A stretch of DNA of 64,000 bases, from the NCBI RefSeq assembly GCF_036370855.1, contig NC_088100.1, forward strand, positions 36,096,563-36,160,562, read 5' to 3'. A program made the position numbers and the translations under genes. Position 1 is the stretch's first letter; each line of letters begins with the position of its first letter. Below the pieces are notes generated by a model. It had not been told where the DNA came from. It did not search any database and saw nothing but the letters and a program-made list of their open reading frames with translations. Positions 34,101 through 48,106 of this stretch are shown piece by piece. This DNA is from Dromaius novaehollandiae. Taxonomy: Eukaryota; Chordata; Aves; Casuariiformes; Dromaiidae.

Positions 34101-37100
34101 ATAGCTAAGGTTATTACAGCCCAGGCATGCCTGGCCACTAAAACAGTCTCCAGGAATGGGGAAGTTGAGCAGGTTGTGAGAGTACTTTAAATGATGCCAG
34201 TCAGGGTAAAGCAAAACCTAACTGCTGGAAGGCAATAACTATCTCCTCAGCAGCGATTCCTCCTAGCTGCATCAGCAGTTTCTGGATGCAGGTAGCATCA
34301 GCCTTATTTTTGCCTAAAAAAAAGCAGGCTTGCTGGAGTAGACACATATGGCCCTTTACAGCCTGAACTAAATTAAGGTTGTTTGAGCATTAAGCCAGCT
34401 CAGTCAGGTTAGCTAGTGAGCCAGGTGCATGAGCAGCAGCCTAAGTGAAAGACATGCATGTGACTCAAAAAGAGAGGAGCTAGGACAACATTCCCTGTGA
34501 CAGGGTTGTCAGGGCTGTGTTTTGGGATGTGTTTCTTTCTGTGCTCTCTGGTGTCCTCCCTCAGCTTCACTGGGAAACCACTGGGGCATGGCTACGCTGT
34601 TATATAGCCTTGCCTTATTTATGTTAGCCACGCTGATGGCTGAATAACCATGGCTTAGAAACACTGTATAATACTGAAAATGGAGGCAGGAACAGATGCC
34701 TGGTGCGTGAAGAAGAAGAGCGAGCAATGGAAGTCTGATTCTCTTTTCCGCTTCTGTGGCTTGCCAAGTCAGTTGCCAAATGGTGCAGGAAGGAGGAGTG
34801 GGCTTGTTCTGTAATTCGCGTCTCTCAGAGCTTCCATTTGGGTCATGTGGTGTTTCGTGGAGTATTTTGCACTTCCACAGAATTGGTCATGCTCATTTAG
34901 AAGAAACGTTTATTCAGAATGGGGGGGCTGGGGGAGGATGTGGCACCATCATGATGTCAGGTGGGAATTTACAGTTCAGCTCTGAAGTCACTGCAATTGG
35001 GAAGTACTTCCTGACTCAGTAATGCTTATTTCCCCTCCCTTCCCTGCCTCCTCCTTGGATTAGGAGTACATGAAGGTGCACTTGAGAGGCCAAGGGAATG
35101 GACTGCAGAAAGGGCCCAGGATCTCATGCTCTCCTTAGACAGCCTTTCCTGTTTTCACTGCCAGCAACAGAGTATTGGAATAGACGGACCACTGGTCTGT
35201 CCAAGGAAGGCACTGCTTGTGTTCCTGCGTACTACTTCCATCTCTTGTTCCAAGATATTTCTCCTCCTGTTAACCCAGCTTTGTGAGAATACAAATGCAA
35301 AAATAGGAATACCTTGCTGTAGTCTTATGTGATTGCCTTATTCAGGGTAGTTGTTCTGGATTTCCACTATCTGTAAGTCCACCAGTAGAATTGATTCTGG
35401 CTAAAAACACTGAAAGGAGATAAAGAAAAGGAAGGAATTAAGGCAGTCTTGTAACAGCCAGAAGAAACCATCAGAGAACCCGAGGTACCCTCTACATTTG
35501 GTGATACTGTTTGGCTAGGATACCAGGCTGGGCAAGGGCTGGTATATCATATCCATGTTGTGAAGGGCAGGGAACATCCTGAAGACCTTAGAGAAGGGGG
35601 AAGAACACCAGGCCCTCTGATAGCCTCATTGAGGAAGGGGATGAGGACACAGATCCCCTGGAGAGAGCCAAGAGCTCTCTGAGACATGCCAATGCAAACA
35701 ATACAAACCATGCGACAATACTCCTGAAAATAAAGGGAAGGAGTCTCAGGTAGGTGCATTTCTGCATGTTTCTTTCTTTTTCTCCTTTTTCTAACAGGCT
35801 GTTGGTTCTTCCCTCCCTCTATGCTCCCAAAACTCAGGTAGAGAGGTAAGGAAATGCAGCCCAGAGAGTGGGAATAATTCTCCATATGTGCCACAGAGAA
35901 AGCTGATCTTGTCACAGATGTTGTCCTTTGGCACAATCAGGACAGTACCTATGTTTTCGCCATTTCTCAGACCGACAGTGTTGCACACCTTCCCAAACTC
36001 CTCTGCTGTGTGCTCCCTGGCAACAGTCCCTGGTGGGGCTGGCAGCACCCGGGGTCAGAGAACGCAAGCCATGGGTGGTGGTGGTGCTCTCTGAGAAATG
36101 TGCCAGCCAGAATCACCACATCCATATTCAGCAATATTCATTGTGCTGACACTGTATTCTAGGACACTCAATGGTTCAGACAGGGCCTTCAAATCTCCAG
36201 GCTGTGAAAAGCTCTCTCAGATATTTGCCCTGCTGGAATTTGCTGGACTGGCTTGAAACAAACCTAGTCTATTTAATACATTTGGCAATAACTCTAAAAA
36301 ACCTGCATGGAGTTTTCTCACAGCTTTTTTCCTGATGTGTTTTCTTTTTAATGTGTCTGTTTTGTCCCTCATCAGGGTCTATAGCTGGTATATTGTACAG
36401 TCATCTTCTCCACATCTACTGCAAACTTGAACTTCATTGTAAGAATAGGAGAAATGGGCAAGGGAAGAGTTCTTTTTTTGATTCTTACAAGGTCCAAGGC
36501 AGTGCATGAGCAGTTACAGAGAAACCAGCCCATACAGGAAAAAAAGCAGAAGACTGGGATGTAAATAGCGAAGGTCACCACAGATTCATCAGCTAGCTGT
36601 GCAGGTAAGCAACAAATTGTGTTGAAAATTAAGTTATCTGTGACTTCCATTCACTGTGACTTTTGCAAAGCTTTCATTCCAAAGTGAGGAGCTCCTGTGT
36701 GATCCATCTGTGTGCTCAAAGACATGATTTGATGTTAGGGATCAATTTGATTTTAGAGTAAAGAAAGTCATAAATAGTTTCACAAAGGCAGTGGAATGAG
36801 AAAAGTACAAACTTGATGAGACAACATGCAGTTAATGCAATGCTTTGAAATTAGAAACATTGATTTGAAACTGGATGGTTGTTAGGTAATCTGAGAACCT
36901 GTTTAGAAAGGTTGTATTTAGTTATCTGATTCTGATAGTGAAAAGCAATTTCAGGGATATGCATTTGCCTTAAACCTCTTTGTCTGTGTCCCGAAGAGCC
37001 CTTGATAGCTACACCGTAGAGCTGGTGGCATGTTCCCAGCTTTAACAGTGTGACAAATCTGCAAAAGATTGATGGCCACTATTAACACAGCAGAGGAGCA

Positions 37101-39970
37101 TACAGGTCCCTTCTCAAGCTACACATCAGGCTGTGTTTTGGAGTAGAATCCACAACCAATGCCATATCTCTTGTTTTCCCTGAAATTGTGCCCCTCTCAG
37201 GATGACCATTTTTATCCCATTGTGTATTTGTGATTACAGTTTGTTGAACCCCGTGACATTAAAGTTAAATGCGGCATATTAGCTGATCTAACTTGGACCT
37301 TGACAAGAGAAGGTCAGGTTACAGTAGCAGTTAACAATTTTCAAATACAAGGTTAAGTAGTCTGAGGTTAGAGAGGAAAAGATCAGTAGAACAACTCTAA
37401 TAGATTTGATATGAACACACCCACTGTATTCATTAGTAATCAGCACCTATCCATTAAAAGAAATTAAAACAAGAGAACCCTTTCTTTTGATTTTTTACCA
37501 GTCCCTGGATTCCCTCCCACATAATTCCTTTTCGATTTTTCAGTCTAGTCCATTTTACTAATTGTTCTCACACGTGAACTTCTATTCAGTTTCATAAAAT
37601 CTCATGTTACTGCACATGATTAACACCACTGTCATTTTTTTATTTGTCATTACTTTAATTTACTGCTAAAATTATTGTTCTTTGATCCACAAATTGGATC
37701 CTTTCCTCTTTTCTGGCTTATAACCAACCTGATCTTTTAGAAACATTTAACTCAGTCACTCCTTAAGACTTGCCTTGTGTTTCTTTATTACTCTTTTCCT
37801 TTCCTCTCCTCTTGTTCATGGAATTTTCTGTTTTTACAGATTAAAGAGTTTGTCATATGCCTATTTTTAGATGATTATCATTAATAAATTAAACTTTTAT
37901 CAAGGGCCATACTATGGGCCTGGAAGCTGGGAGGATGTGACCTTTTGTGTATGCATGTCACTTTATGTAGCAGTTCCACAGATTCCCTCGTTTCTGAAAT
38001 GCAGACAGTTATGTTCAGTCTTGTCTGTTGTTGAGATCCACTGGGAGAATTATTTGGGGAACCAAATTCCCTACTAGCAAAACCAGTGGAATTACTCCAT
38101 TGCAAGATGTGAACAAGTGTTCATGTGGTGTTTCGTAAGCGTGCTTCTTTTTGCATCCTCCCTTAGTATTTCCCTTTCAGCAGAGTAAAGCGCATAGAAC
38201 CCATACCAGGTTATCATTCCATTGGGGCCATTTGATGACTGATGTGCTGAAAGCACAGTACTTCTGCTGGCTATGAAGAGTTTTCTTCTCTTGGCCCTTA
38301 TGGGACCTGTCCCTGATGTGGAAAGGGAAATCCACTAATTCAGCATTGCAGAAAGTAAACTTGAAGTGAACGTGCATAAACAAAAGCTTCGCTGCAATAG
38401 ATGGATTTTAAAAGAATGCTGCTTAATTGAGCTATTTTGTCCTTTAGGTAAGGACAAACAAGCTTCAAACACGGACAAACCAAAACAGAGCCTGACACGA
38501 AGAGGAACGTTTAATAGAGATAGCAGCTTGGTATCCAAATCTATGCAGCCTTGTTAGCCAGGGGCCACACATTGTATTGTCAGTTCTGTGTGGCTTTTGC
38601 TTCAGAGCTGGCACGGTCTCTGTTTGCTCAGCATCAGCACCTCTGAGCTCTGAGGAACTGAGCATGGTTAAACCATGCCTTTGGTTTAATAAGCTCCAGT
38701 TCTGTATTCCACTAGAAAGCAAAATCTTCATTAAAAGGACTGGATTTACAGTGACAAAAAGATGCAAAGTGAACACACACTATGTATTACATAGAGTTAC
38801 AAATACTGAGATATTTTCTTTGGAAGAAGACAAGAAAAGAATGCATTTATGTACATGGCCAAGATGTAGAGGCATAAATGTTGAAAATTTTGCATTTATC
38901 ACAGCAACAAAGTAGGGACTTTGTATGAGGAACATGAGTAGGTTTACTGTATAATAGCTTGTATTTAAAATTTATCCATAGCCTTCTGTAACATTCACAG
39001 TGATTTACAGGATTCCATTTATATCCTTTTTACAATCTACAGTATTTCCTGTAAGCAATGAAAGTTGACTGAGAACTATTAACACCTATTTATCAGAATG
39101 TTACATGCAGAAGTCTTGAGACTTGGACTGTGTATAATGCTTTGGAAGAGTTTTGTAAAGACAAAAATCTTCTCTGCGTTTCAGTATTAAGGAAGGACAA
39201 AAGGAGGGCAAATATAGTTGCTATAATATCTCTCTATATAGTATTTTCTCAAGCAATATTCAGAGTCAATATAAACAAGAAAGATGAACTCTTCTCTTCG
39301 TTGTTTACCATGAATAGAAGAGTTCATCATGCAAAACACTGCTACTGAGGCATAATAAGAAACGATGGCTGAGATGTATCCAAAAATGGAATTTGATCAG
39401 CACAGCCTTTATTACTGGTGGAAATATATGAGAAAGAAAGAAAGAATCTGGGTTGCCAGCCATCTAGAAAGGCATTTTATAAAGGTTAAATATAAAGCCA
39501 TTAGAAAATACTCTGCACAGTTCTGGCATTAGAGAAAGACCCAGGGAGCCAACAAGGAAAAAAAAAATATATGTGTCACAAAGGAAAAAGTTATGCAAAG
39601 TCTGATAAGAAAAGAGATGGCTTTTTCCCCTGAATATCTGAAAGTAGCATTCCAGGCATAGATCTGTAATGTCAGGGAGAGATGAGACTTTCCAAAAAAA
39701 TACACAGATGCTGAAATCCGTTTCTTTTTTAAATGCCTTGTACAAAGAATAAGTAGTATTACACCTCAGTAAGTCAAACATTACAATTTTATAATATCAT
39801 ATATATAATACAGTATTTGAGTTTGTCTAAATAATATAAATCTGCAGATTAGTTACTGTTACTACTGGATGGTCGATTCACTAACTGCATGAATGTATTC
39901 TCTTGCAACATGGTTTATAATCTTCAAGTCAATAACTTCATAGTTAGATCAGCAAAGAGTGGCAAGTGTT
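31183..39970. other. Intergenic DNA, nothing recognised
   Basis: AT-rich to moderately GC sequence. A short G-rich patch lies at 34921-34937. Open frames are short and unrecognised. No transposon or RNA gene could be supported. Confidence 0.55.
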
Positions 39971-40031
39971 TGTGTGTGTGTGTGTGTGCGCGCGCGTGCG
40001 TGTGTGCATGCGTATATGCGCACACATGTAC
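39971..40031. repeat. 61-bp alternating pyrimidine-purine tract (TG/CG/TA)
   Basis: Every dinucleotide step from 39971 to 40031 is pyrimidine-purine: a (TG)n start, a CG-rich middle (CGCGCGCG), then TG, CA, TA and CA steps. This is the classic Z-DNA-forming pattern, and the CG core is the most favourable kind. It is also a likely polymorphic microsatellite. Confidence 0.95.
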
Positions 40032-40861
40032 TCTTACATATATGCACTTAGTCTCTTCCAGCTATGAATTAATTATCATTCCCAGTTGCAGTTTACCATA
40101 ATGTCTTACGAAGAATACTTTTCCCGTTACAGAAATCTTCTGTACTTCTCTCTCATGAGGAAATTCAGACTGTGGTGTACTGAAGTCCATTGGAACTATA
40201 TATTTTGAACTGACTTTTAAAGCTGGTTGGGTCATATCTTCACTTAGCAGAGCACTGTATGTTCTTGAATTTAGCTGGAATTTAGTCTGGTGTTTAGCTG
40301 CATGGGATTAACATCAAATTGTGCTTCTGTGAAACATACATGTGACTGTCTGTGAAAGCTGAGTTCAACTTGCTGCCACAGCCTTTCCCTTCATTGTCTA
40401 GTGCTTCTCTCAGTTATATCACATAGATTGCAGTATGATAATTATTATTGTGATCTGACATAATCTGTTATAGTATTGTAAGTGTTCTTGTCTTTCTGTG
40501 TCTTACCGCGGACAAATTTAATGGATAATTGTATATTAGATTTTATGCCTCTGGTTCACAAAACTCTGTGACTCATGTTCAGCCACAAATACACCAAAAT
40601 TAAGTCCCTGTACTTTATCATAGATTAAAATGTCACTGTGAACAGTTCTACCATTGTCTCAATTAGATCTTATGAATTTATTCCTGTTGGCCAATTAAAT
40701 AATTCTGTTTTATGAGAGATTGCATTAAGAACAATTGGCATACATTAATTCAAAATTTTAGAAAGGTATTAACATGAATAAAACTCATGAGGAATGTATC
40801 TCCCTGCTGTGGGCTTCATGCTTCTATAATTTAGATGACTTATTATCTCAAAATTCAGGAC

Positions 40862-40886
40862 AAAAGGGCTCAGCTGAAGCCCTTTT
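40862..40886. repeat. Perfect hairpin, 9-bp stem
   Basis: AAAAGGGCT and AGCCCTTTT flank a 7-base loop. No RNA gene is implied; the element stands alone and may be a chance inverted repeat. Confidence 0.6.
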
Positions 40887-40956
40887 AAGCTGATGGAAAG
40901 TCTAACCAATTTCAAAATGCTTAGTACCAGTCTAGCTAGTTACCACTAACATTAGC

Positions 40957-41025
40957 ATAGATTCGTAGAAAATCAGAGCAGGGAAGTCCTTTATGGGGTC
41001 ATTTAGTCATTTAAACAGAATCAGG
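40957..41025 (-). mobile_element. Short CR1-like LINE 3'-end fragment, antisense
   Basis: GCATAGATTCGTAGAAAATC, then AGGGAAGTCCTTTATGGGGTCATTTAGTC, follows the reverse complement of old sauropsid CR1 3' ends (CATAGATTCATAGAAT...GGAAGGGACCTC...GGTCATCTAGTCC). It is strongly diverged, so an old insertion. Confidence 0.5.
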
Positions 41026-44000
41026 AACTGTCATTGAGTTCAGTGATGCAAATCTTACCTTAGGAAATATAGTTCTTTGAATGCTGGTGTTGAAAAATTG
41101 CTCATTTCAAATATATTTATAGTTTTTCTTGTTCTACAGAAGCACATGTTTAATCATTGTTCATTTTTCCACTTTCCTAGGCTACAGTATGGATGCGATG
41201 TTTATCCAGATTCCATTTTTTTTCAGTCAAAATGACTTCCTTCTCTCCAGCCAACTGTAATCTTTCAGCCCAGGGTACCCACAGTAGAGCTTTGGTCCTC
41301 AGAGTGCTCCTTTACCACCCAGCTGAATCCCAGTTCATTTTGCTTATGTCTGTGCCCATGTGAGGAACCCTTCCACTTAAGAGATAAGGAGAGGAAGAAC
41401 GAGTAAAAAAAGGAACTATGCTGACCAGAGGAAAATACAGTTACAAAATAGCAGCTTTGAGTGCTTAGTTTTCCAGTGTAATTTCTTCAAAGAAAGTTTT
41501 GTTCTTCCTTGGCTGTTCTGCCTTGGAGATCAAATGTACTGTACTTGCCATTCTGTGTACATAAATTTACCTGCTTCTCAAATGTCATTGCTAGTTCTTG
41601 GTACTATCTGGATGAATTTTACTAAGCTTGCTTGTGTATTCTACTCATTTCATTGCTATTCCTTGCTCTGGAAGGCAATTTTCTTGTCCTAGCTTGTGCT
41701 GCTTTGGAAGCCGTTGGCTTTATAAAATGAGATTCTGCTGACCTTTTCAGGTGGAAATTTAGTGGGAGTGGAATTTAGGGGAAACTCAAGAGAAATGATT
41801 GATTGAGCATTGAGATCATTCTATGGTGAGATGGGATACCCTGTTTAGGTTTGCAAATGTGCATGAAGATCCATGTTCATACTTAATTGAAAAATTTCTC
41901 TGGTAAAGAGTTTTTAGTGGCACAGAAACCAGAGACTTTCCCATGGAAAAAGCTTAGCTCATAGTGCAAAAGACATGATGTATGGCAGTGCTGCTTTGCT
42001 CTGATGAGATCTTCTACCCAGCATAGGTGGCAGTTTCTCTGCTTGTGTTGGATTTATTGCTAGCCAAGAATCCATCAGAAAGACTGTGCTAGTAGCTGCT
42101 AATTGCACCGTGGTTTCAGGTTGTCAGTGCTGCCGTTTTCATGGATTGTGTACACAGAAGTTTCTTCCACCTCATTGTCCAATCTGACTTAGTCTGCTCA
42201 GAGTCAAGCCTGCTGAAATGGTTTTTGTGTCCTCTTGCATTAAATTTTAGACCTTTGATTATTTGTAGAAGCTTGGAATGATATGTGATTACTTGCAGGC
42301 GTTTGATTTTCTTCAAAGTGGAGGTTCTCCTTTCATATGGGATCTCCTACTCCATCGAAAAGATGTCGACCACCTTTGGTCACCATTTCTTCTAGCAAAA
42401 TTTTTTACACTTTTGCAGTTTATCCAGCTTATTCTTCATTTTGGTCTACCAAATTGAGTTCATTGATACATGATGTCTTCCCCTAAGCTCTTCAATGTAC
42501 AGAAAACATTACTCTGGCATTTTCATTTTCCAAATGCTAAATATGTATCTTTTGCTGATACCTCAGAAAAGCTACATACTAATTTACTGATTAGAATTTG
42601 TATAGCATTGCAGATATAAAAGTATATTTGTCTTGTGACAAATTTTTTCATTTAGTCATCTATATTTCACACTTTGATTCATATTACTGTTTTTGACATT
42701 GTTAGTAACTTCTAAATACAGTCTAATTTGAAGTAGGTGGCTCAATGAAAATACAAGTATACAGAACTAGAGTCTGTTACCTAATCACATTTTGAACTGA
42801 ACAACAATATGTTCTGGAAAGGACAATGGGCATTTTCGGGCTCTGTGTTTTTTAAAGAAAATATCCAAGTAAGCATTAGTAATACAAAAACACCATTTTC
42901 ATTAGAGCAATGAGAGGAAGGATTTGGTAGGTTTTGGTTATTTTTTGGTGGGGGGAAGGCTAGGAGCTGTTGCATGTGATGGTTGCCTGGTAACATACCT
43001 AGGATTATAGATAGCAGGGTCATTGCTGTAGGTTTATTTCCACAGTAATGCAGAAAAAAAACCTCAGAACCCACCCCAGGAAGCTCTGTTGCTTGGCAAG
43101 TTCTGCTTTTTAGTCTTTTGTGAGCAATTTAGTTGTGCGAAGCTTTTAGAAATATATTTTCTAGAAATGCAGGAACGGAGTAGAGCCATGTTAGTCATCG
43201 CTTTTGTTGTAGCAATAAGAAAGCCCTCTCTGCCTTTGGGCTTGGATTAGTTTTACTTTCATTTGCCTTGCATGTCAGTTTTCAAAAATACACAACAAGC
43301 TTTGGATGCTCCTTTGTATGCTCTTCTGCTTTAATACACATTTGTCGATATTTCTTTTGTAGTATCTTTGGACCTGATTCTACAAGTCTAACTCATATTG
43401 AAAGCAAAATGTATATAGTAAGATCACTCAGGTATTCAGTTACTACTTCTCATCACTAAGGGTGGCAGAATTAGGTTCTATGGAAATGTACATGTGCACA
43501 CTAACATGTGTACTTAAATCTATATTTAGGCATTCAGTTGCTGAAAAAATATTCTTATTTTCACTGAGATTGAGTACTTACAATGAACTTTGCTTGCCAT
43601 GGGCATTGCTGCTCCTCAGCATACCTTAATTTAAGTAGCATTTAAGAATTTTGATGTCAAAATATGGCTGAAATTTAGGCAGCTGTGCTTGAAATTGTTG
43701 GTTAGCAAATATAGTTGTTACTGCCACATTCTTAAGACCACTTTTTTTCCCAAAACATGTCCTATCTTTCTGACAGAAAGTCTTCTCCAGCCAAATTGGG
43801 GACAGCTACACAAGTCACTTTGCAAATGATTACTCAAAACTTCCACCTCTTCCCCTGAAGTCTTTTATTTAACTTTCCCAAAGCCTTTTATTCCACTGCC
43901 AGGGACCAGGAACTCATACCACATCATATTTTGTCTGTTGTTAAGTTCCTCTTTAAAGCCCTGGCGTAAACAGGAGCTGATAGTGATTGATGGTGAATCA

Positions 44001-47000
44001 CATTGGCCCTTGAGTTTCTTATGCACCAAAATTAATCTTCCTGTTATTTGCATGTATGGACTCAGTCCACAACATAACAGCTATTGATCTGCGCTGAAGA
44101 ACAGTGCAATGAATCATAAAGGACCCTGTAATAGACTTGGTTGGGGAAATTCTCTTTTGTAACCCCCCTGGAATTTCTTCATAAGGAATAGAAGAATAAT
44201 CACATCAGACAGTATTACATACTAGTGCAACTTACTCAAATATCCAAAAGGCTCAGTCAACAGAAGAAAGGATTTTTGTTCTATGCACGTCTTACTATTC
44301 TGATGTCTCTTTTTTCTGATCTGTCCTTTTGTTCAATAAATGTTTTTGTCTTTCATCATTAGTATTCTTTGACTCCATTGGAAGAATTTAGTTCATCACT
44401 AGTTTGCCATATCTGCTAAGCAGTCTTTTAACATCAGGTGTGGAAATGCTGGCTCTTTTGGAAAGGGAAGGAAAAAATGGGAGAACCACTGCTATCAGCT
44501 CTTTTTTGGCATCCCACTCCAAACTCTCTTTCTTCCCTGTAAGTGGTGACCTGCATTCTCCTAGAGGAGCGGAAGCTCTTCACATTCACACTGTCCTCAC
44601 AGAGTAAATCTTGGTCCCTTAATACCTCTCATGTTTGTGCCATGTTTTGTTCTACATGAAGCTGCAGCTTTTCAGGGACAATATTTTCTCAGAATGTTTT
44701 AGCCATCTCTACTAACTGGTAAATATCAGAAATCTACCTTCATTCCTTCTATCTTTATAAAAACAAAGCAATTAAACTGTTGCCTCCACCAGGTATCCTC
44801 ACTTAGTTAGCACAGCTTTTCTGTAGTGAATTTTTTGGCTTTTTCTGGTTTGATTTCTGCTAATGAAAGATCTTCACTTTTTAAATCTTCTTTGCTTCTT
44901 TTTTTCTTAGTATCCTTTAAGGTCTCATTTCTAACATTATTTCATAATTAAAATAGGTAGAAGCATCTACTTTCTGTCTTCATCCCTCCCCCCTAAATTT
45001 CTCTTGAGTATTCTGACTCTTTTAATTACCCTTCCAGATTTGATTTAGTTTCGTTGTCACTCAAAGTTATTTTGCTTGCCAGCAATTAGAGATAGCGTAT
45101 TGTACAACAAACTGTTCCAAACACTGGGAGAAACCTCAGGAAAATAGTTTCCATGGTGTTTAGTCAGACTTGCATAACTGTTGCTTAGAGAGGAAAAAAA
45201 GACAAGGGTGCTTAACAGCAACAAAACAGAGGGAACTTGATGTTTCGGGTTTCGAATTGCCTGTTCAGTTATACTGGCCAGCACTAGGGTTCATCCTGCC
45301 AGCCTGCTTACATGTCGTGCCATCGTATGTGGTATTTTACTGAGATTAATTTATTCAAGGTTCTCAGTCTGAAGGCCAGATGATCATCTGATTTGCTTTC
45401 CTTTTTACTTTGACAGTTATGATGAATAAAAGATGCTGATAACATAATTTATGAAGGGATAGATCTTCAGAACTACTTCCTCCAAAGTCCACCTTTCTTT
45501 CCTTAGCTTATTACTCACAGGCAGGAGAACTTCACTGTTCCCTGAAGAAATATCCTAGAGCATCTTTGGTATCACTCCAAACCTTCACAGAGTCACACAG
45601 AAATCAGAGGCTAGTTACTAGCCATTAGTGAGTGGCAGCTCAGAGAGCCACAGTTGAAACTAGTGAAATGTGTTGGAGCTTCTTAAAATAAGAAATACTA
45701 TTTATTGCTTGTGCTACTCAAAAGGGCAGGATAATCTGCATTTGTGACAGAATCCCTTATAAAACCATGTAAGAACTGAAAATTTTGTTTTAATTTGGAT
45801 GAATTTACAACTTAGACATCAAATTGTACCCAGTCAGGGAAAAATTGTGTCTAGAACTTCCCACAGGACCTCCTGACATTTCCCTCAGAAATGAAACTGG
45901 CCCTTTCCCTCTCAAAATAATGCTCCTAAATAGAATGGAGCAATATGTTTCTTCTTGCCTTGATTACTAACAAAATCTGACAAATCGAGAGACCTTCCCC
46001 ACTTTTTCATGGTGGCCCTAAAAGCAAGCCTCACTACCCCAGCACAGGTCTCCAGACCTGTCTCACCACAGGGCACCTACGAGCCCTCAAAAGCAGGCTT
46101 TTGAAGTGGGGAGTCTCGAGTCCCGGTGGTGCAGCCTCTACTGTATGGAACACCAGGGCTCGTGCAGCTCCTGAGCCCCCTCCTCTAGGGCTGGAGGCCT
46201 GGGACCTTCAGAAGCTGGGGTAAATTCAGCTTGAGGAGCTGAAAGGCTAGGCCTTGTCCCCAGGCTCCTTGCTGCTATGGCAAACAGAAAAGCAAATGTC
46301 TCATATACCACTCCTATGAGGCAGTTGGTCTGAGGGACATGAGATGGATAGCCGAGTCCTGTTCTGTCCCACACAAATTGCTGCTTATGGGCACACTTGC
46401 CTCTGCCTGTTTTATCACCCTCCCTAAGCAGAGTTCCTCCAGCGGTGCTGTCCAAGTGGTATACAGCCCTGGCGCTCTCTGGGCTCTTCCCCGTGTAGCT
46501 ATGGCTTTAGCTATTACATTACACTGATTTATCAGTCCCTGTTAACTCCATCCCCTGTAGATACAGTCCTGCATTTCACTGTCAAGCTGGAAAAAAAATC
46601 TTTAATGAGTTAAGCCAACTTGTGCCCACAAGTGCTCCATTAATTCTATCAAATCTATTTTGGTCTTACTTATGCCATCCATTCTGCCACATTTTGTGCC
46701 AGCTTAAACTAACAAGCTAAATTATTAAGGCTCAGAGCCTTACTCAGATAATATGGACACTTTCTGAGCAGCACAGGACAAAGGTTAGCAGCAGAACCCA
46801 GCAGTGGAGAATGAAGCACAGAAGGGATGTAACCATAAAGATGTCTCTAGTTTTCTAGCCAGTCCTGGCATTAATGCAGTTACTACATTTCCCATCACCA
46901 TCCTCTTCCAAGTTAGTTTTGTAGACTGGGATTGGGGAGGAGAACTGCTCTTCTGGAAGAGAGGAGGGAAAACTTTGTTTTTAACTATTTGAGAATTAAA

Positions 47001-48030
47001 GCAGGAATAGTAGGAATGGGGAGAGGGAAGGCTGGTAGATTTGTCTGTGAAAAGGAATATGTTTCATTTGGCTTTCCTTGGTGTGCAATAAATTACACTT
47101 TGGTAGCAACTTTAGTTTAGAAGGATCCCAAAGCTCATCACAAATGAAGCTGAGTTCATTTTTAGCTGAAGCTTCATTTTCTACTGAAGAATTATACTCT
47201 GCCGGGGTCAGAAAGTAAGGACTAAAGCCTGGATTTATTCCTTCGAAACTGAGGAGTTGGGTGTCAAGATCTCATATCCCAGCCCATTTCATTTCCCAAA
47301 TATGCCTAAAACTGCAAATATGCCTCAATTTGCATTTGGAAGTGAAGCATTTGAATGATTGGGTTGAGTCTTTCACCCATATCTTGTCCATACTATCAAC
47401 AGAGATTTTCCACTGTTGGTGTGCCTTTCTGGTTCATGATGTTCAGGATGGGGATCCTAACCCCACTTAACTTCCCCAAATGTCTTACATTTGATTGAGT
47501 CCACCTGATGCAGGGAATACTGCCATCTATATAAAAAGATGCCATCTCATCCTGACTTTCATGTTAGCTGGGGAGGGAGTAAGCAAAAAGGGATTGAGTG
47601 AAATAAGCAATGATTTTTTTTTAATGGGCATTTAAAAATGAGAGCAGGTGTGAGGATAAACTAAACTGGTGTGGGTTGGAAGATATCAGCAGATTTTAGG
47701 GAGAAAGCTTAAAAGGGAAAGAGGGCTACTAGAAGGGACAGTCAGTCCATGACCTGTACTTTCCTTGAAGAGCTTGTGAACTGATCAAATTCTCTATGGG
47801 ATGCTGGCAGGTATATGACCTATGGGCAGGAAATAGTATGTATGTCAATATTAGGAAGATCATGGGGGATACAAAATGTAGCTAAAAAGACACCAGATCA
47901 GCTCTCTGTAAATGTGGCAGGGTGCAGCCTTTCACTGGTATCTGTGAGGCTCTGCCACAATACCCCTATGTAGCCTAGGCTTAGTTTCTTTGCCCTTCTC
48001 ACCTTCTGGCAATTCTCCAAGCAGGCTTGG
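41026..48030. other. Intergenic DNA, nothing recognised
   Basis: No gene, RNA gene or dated repeat could be supported. The sequence is AT-rich, with a GC-richer pocket at about 46000-46500 where longer chance open frames occur. Confidence 0.55.
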
Positions 48031-48033
48031 TAA

Positions 48034-48049
48034 GTAAGCATCTTTCCAG

Positions 48050-48094
<45 letters not shown>

Positions 48095-48106
48095 GCCTCT
48101 TTCTTT
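48034..48106 (+). mobile_element. 36-A run inside a near-perfect direct repeat: tail-only retroinsertion?
   Basis: GTAAGCATCTTTCC (48034-48047) and GTAAGCCTCTTTCT (48091-48104) flank only a few bases plus 36 consecutive A residues (48055-48090). Direct repeats around a poly(A) run are the hallmark of poly(A)-primed retroposition, here with almost no body. An alternative is a chance repeat beside a slipped A-run. Confidence 0.35.
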
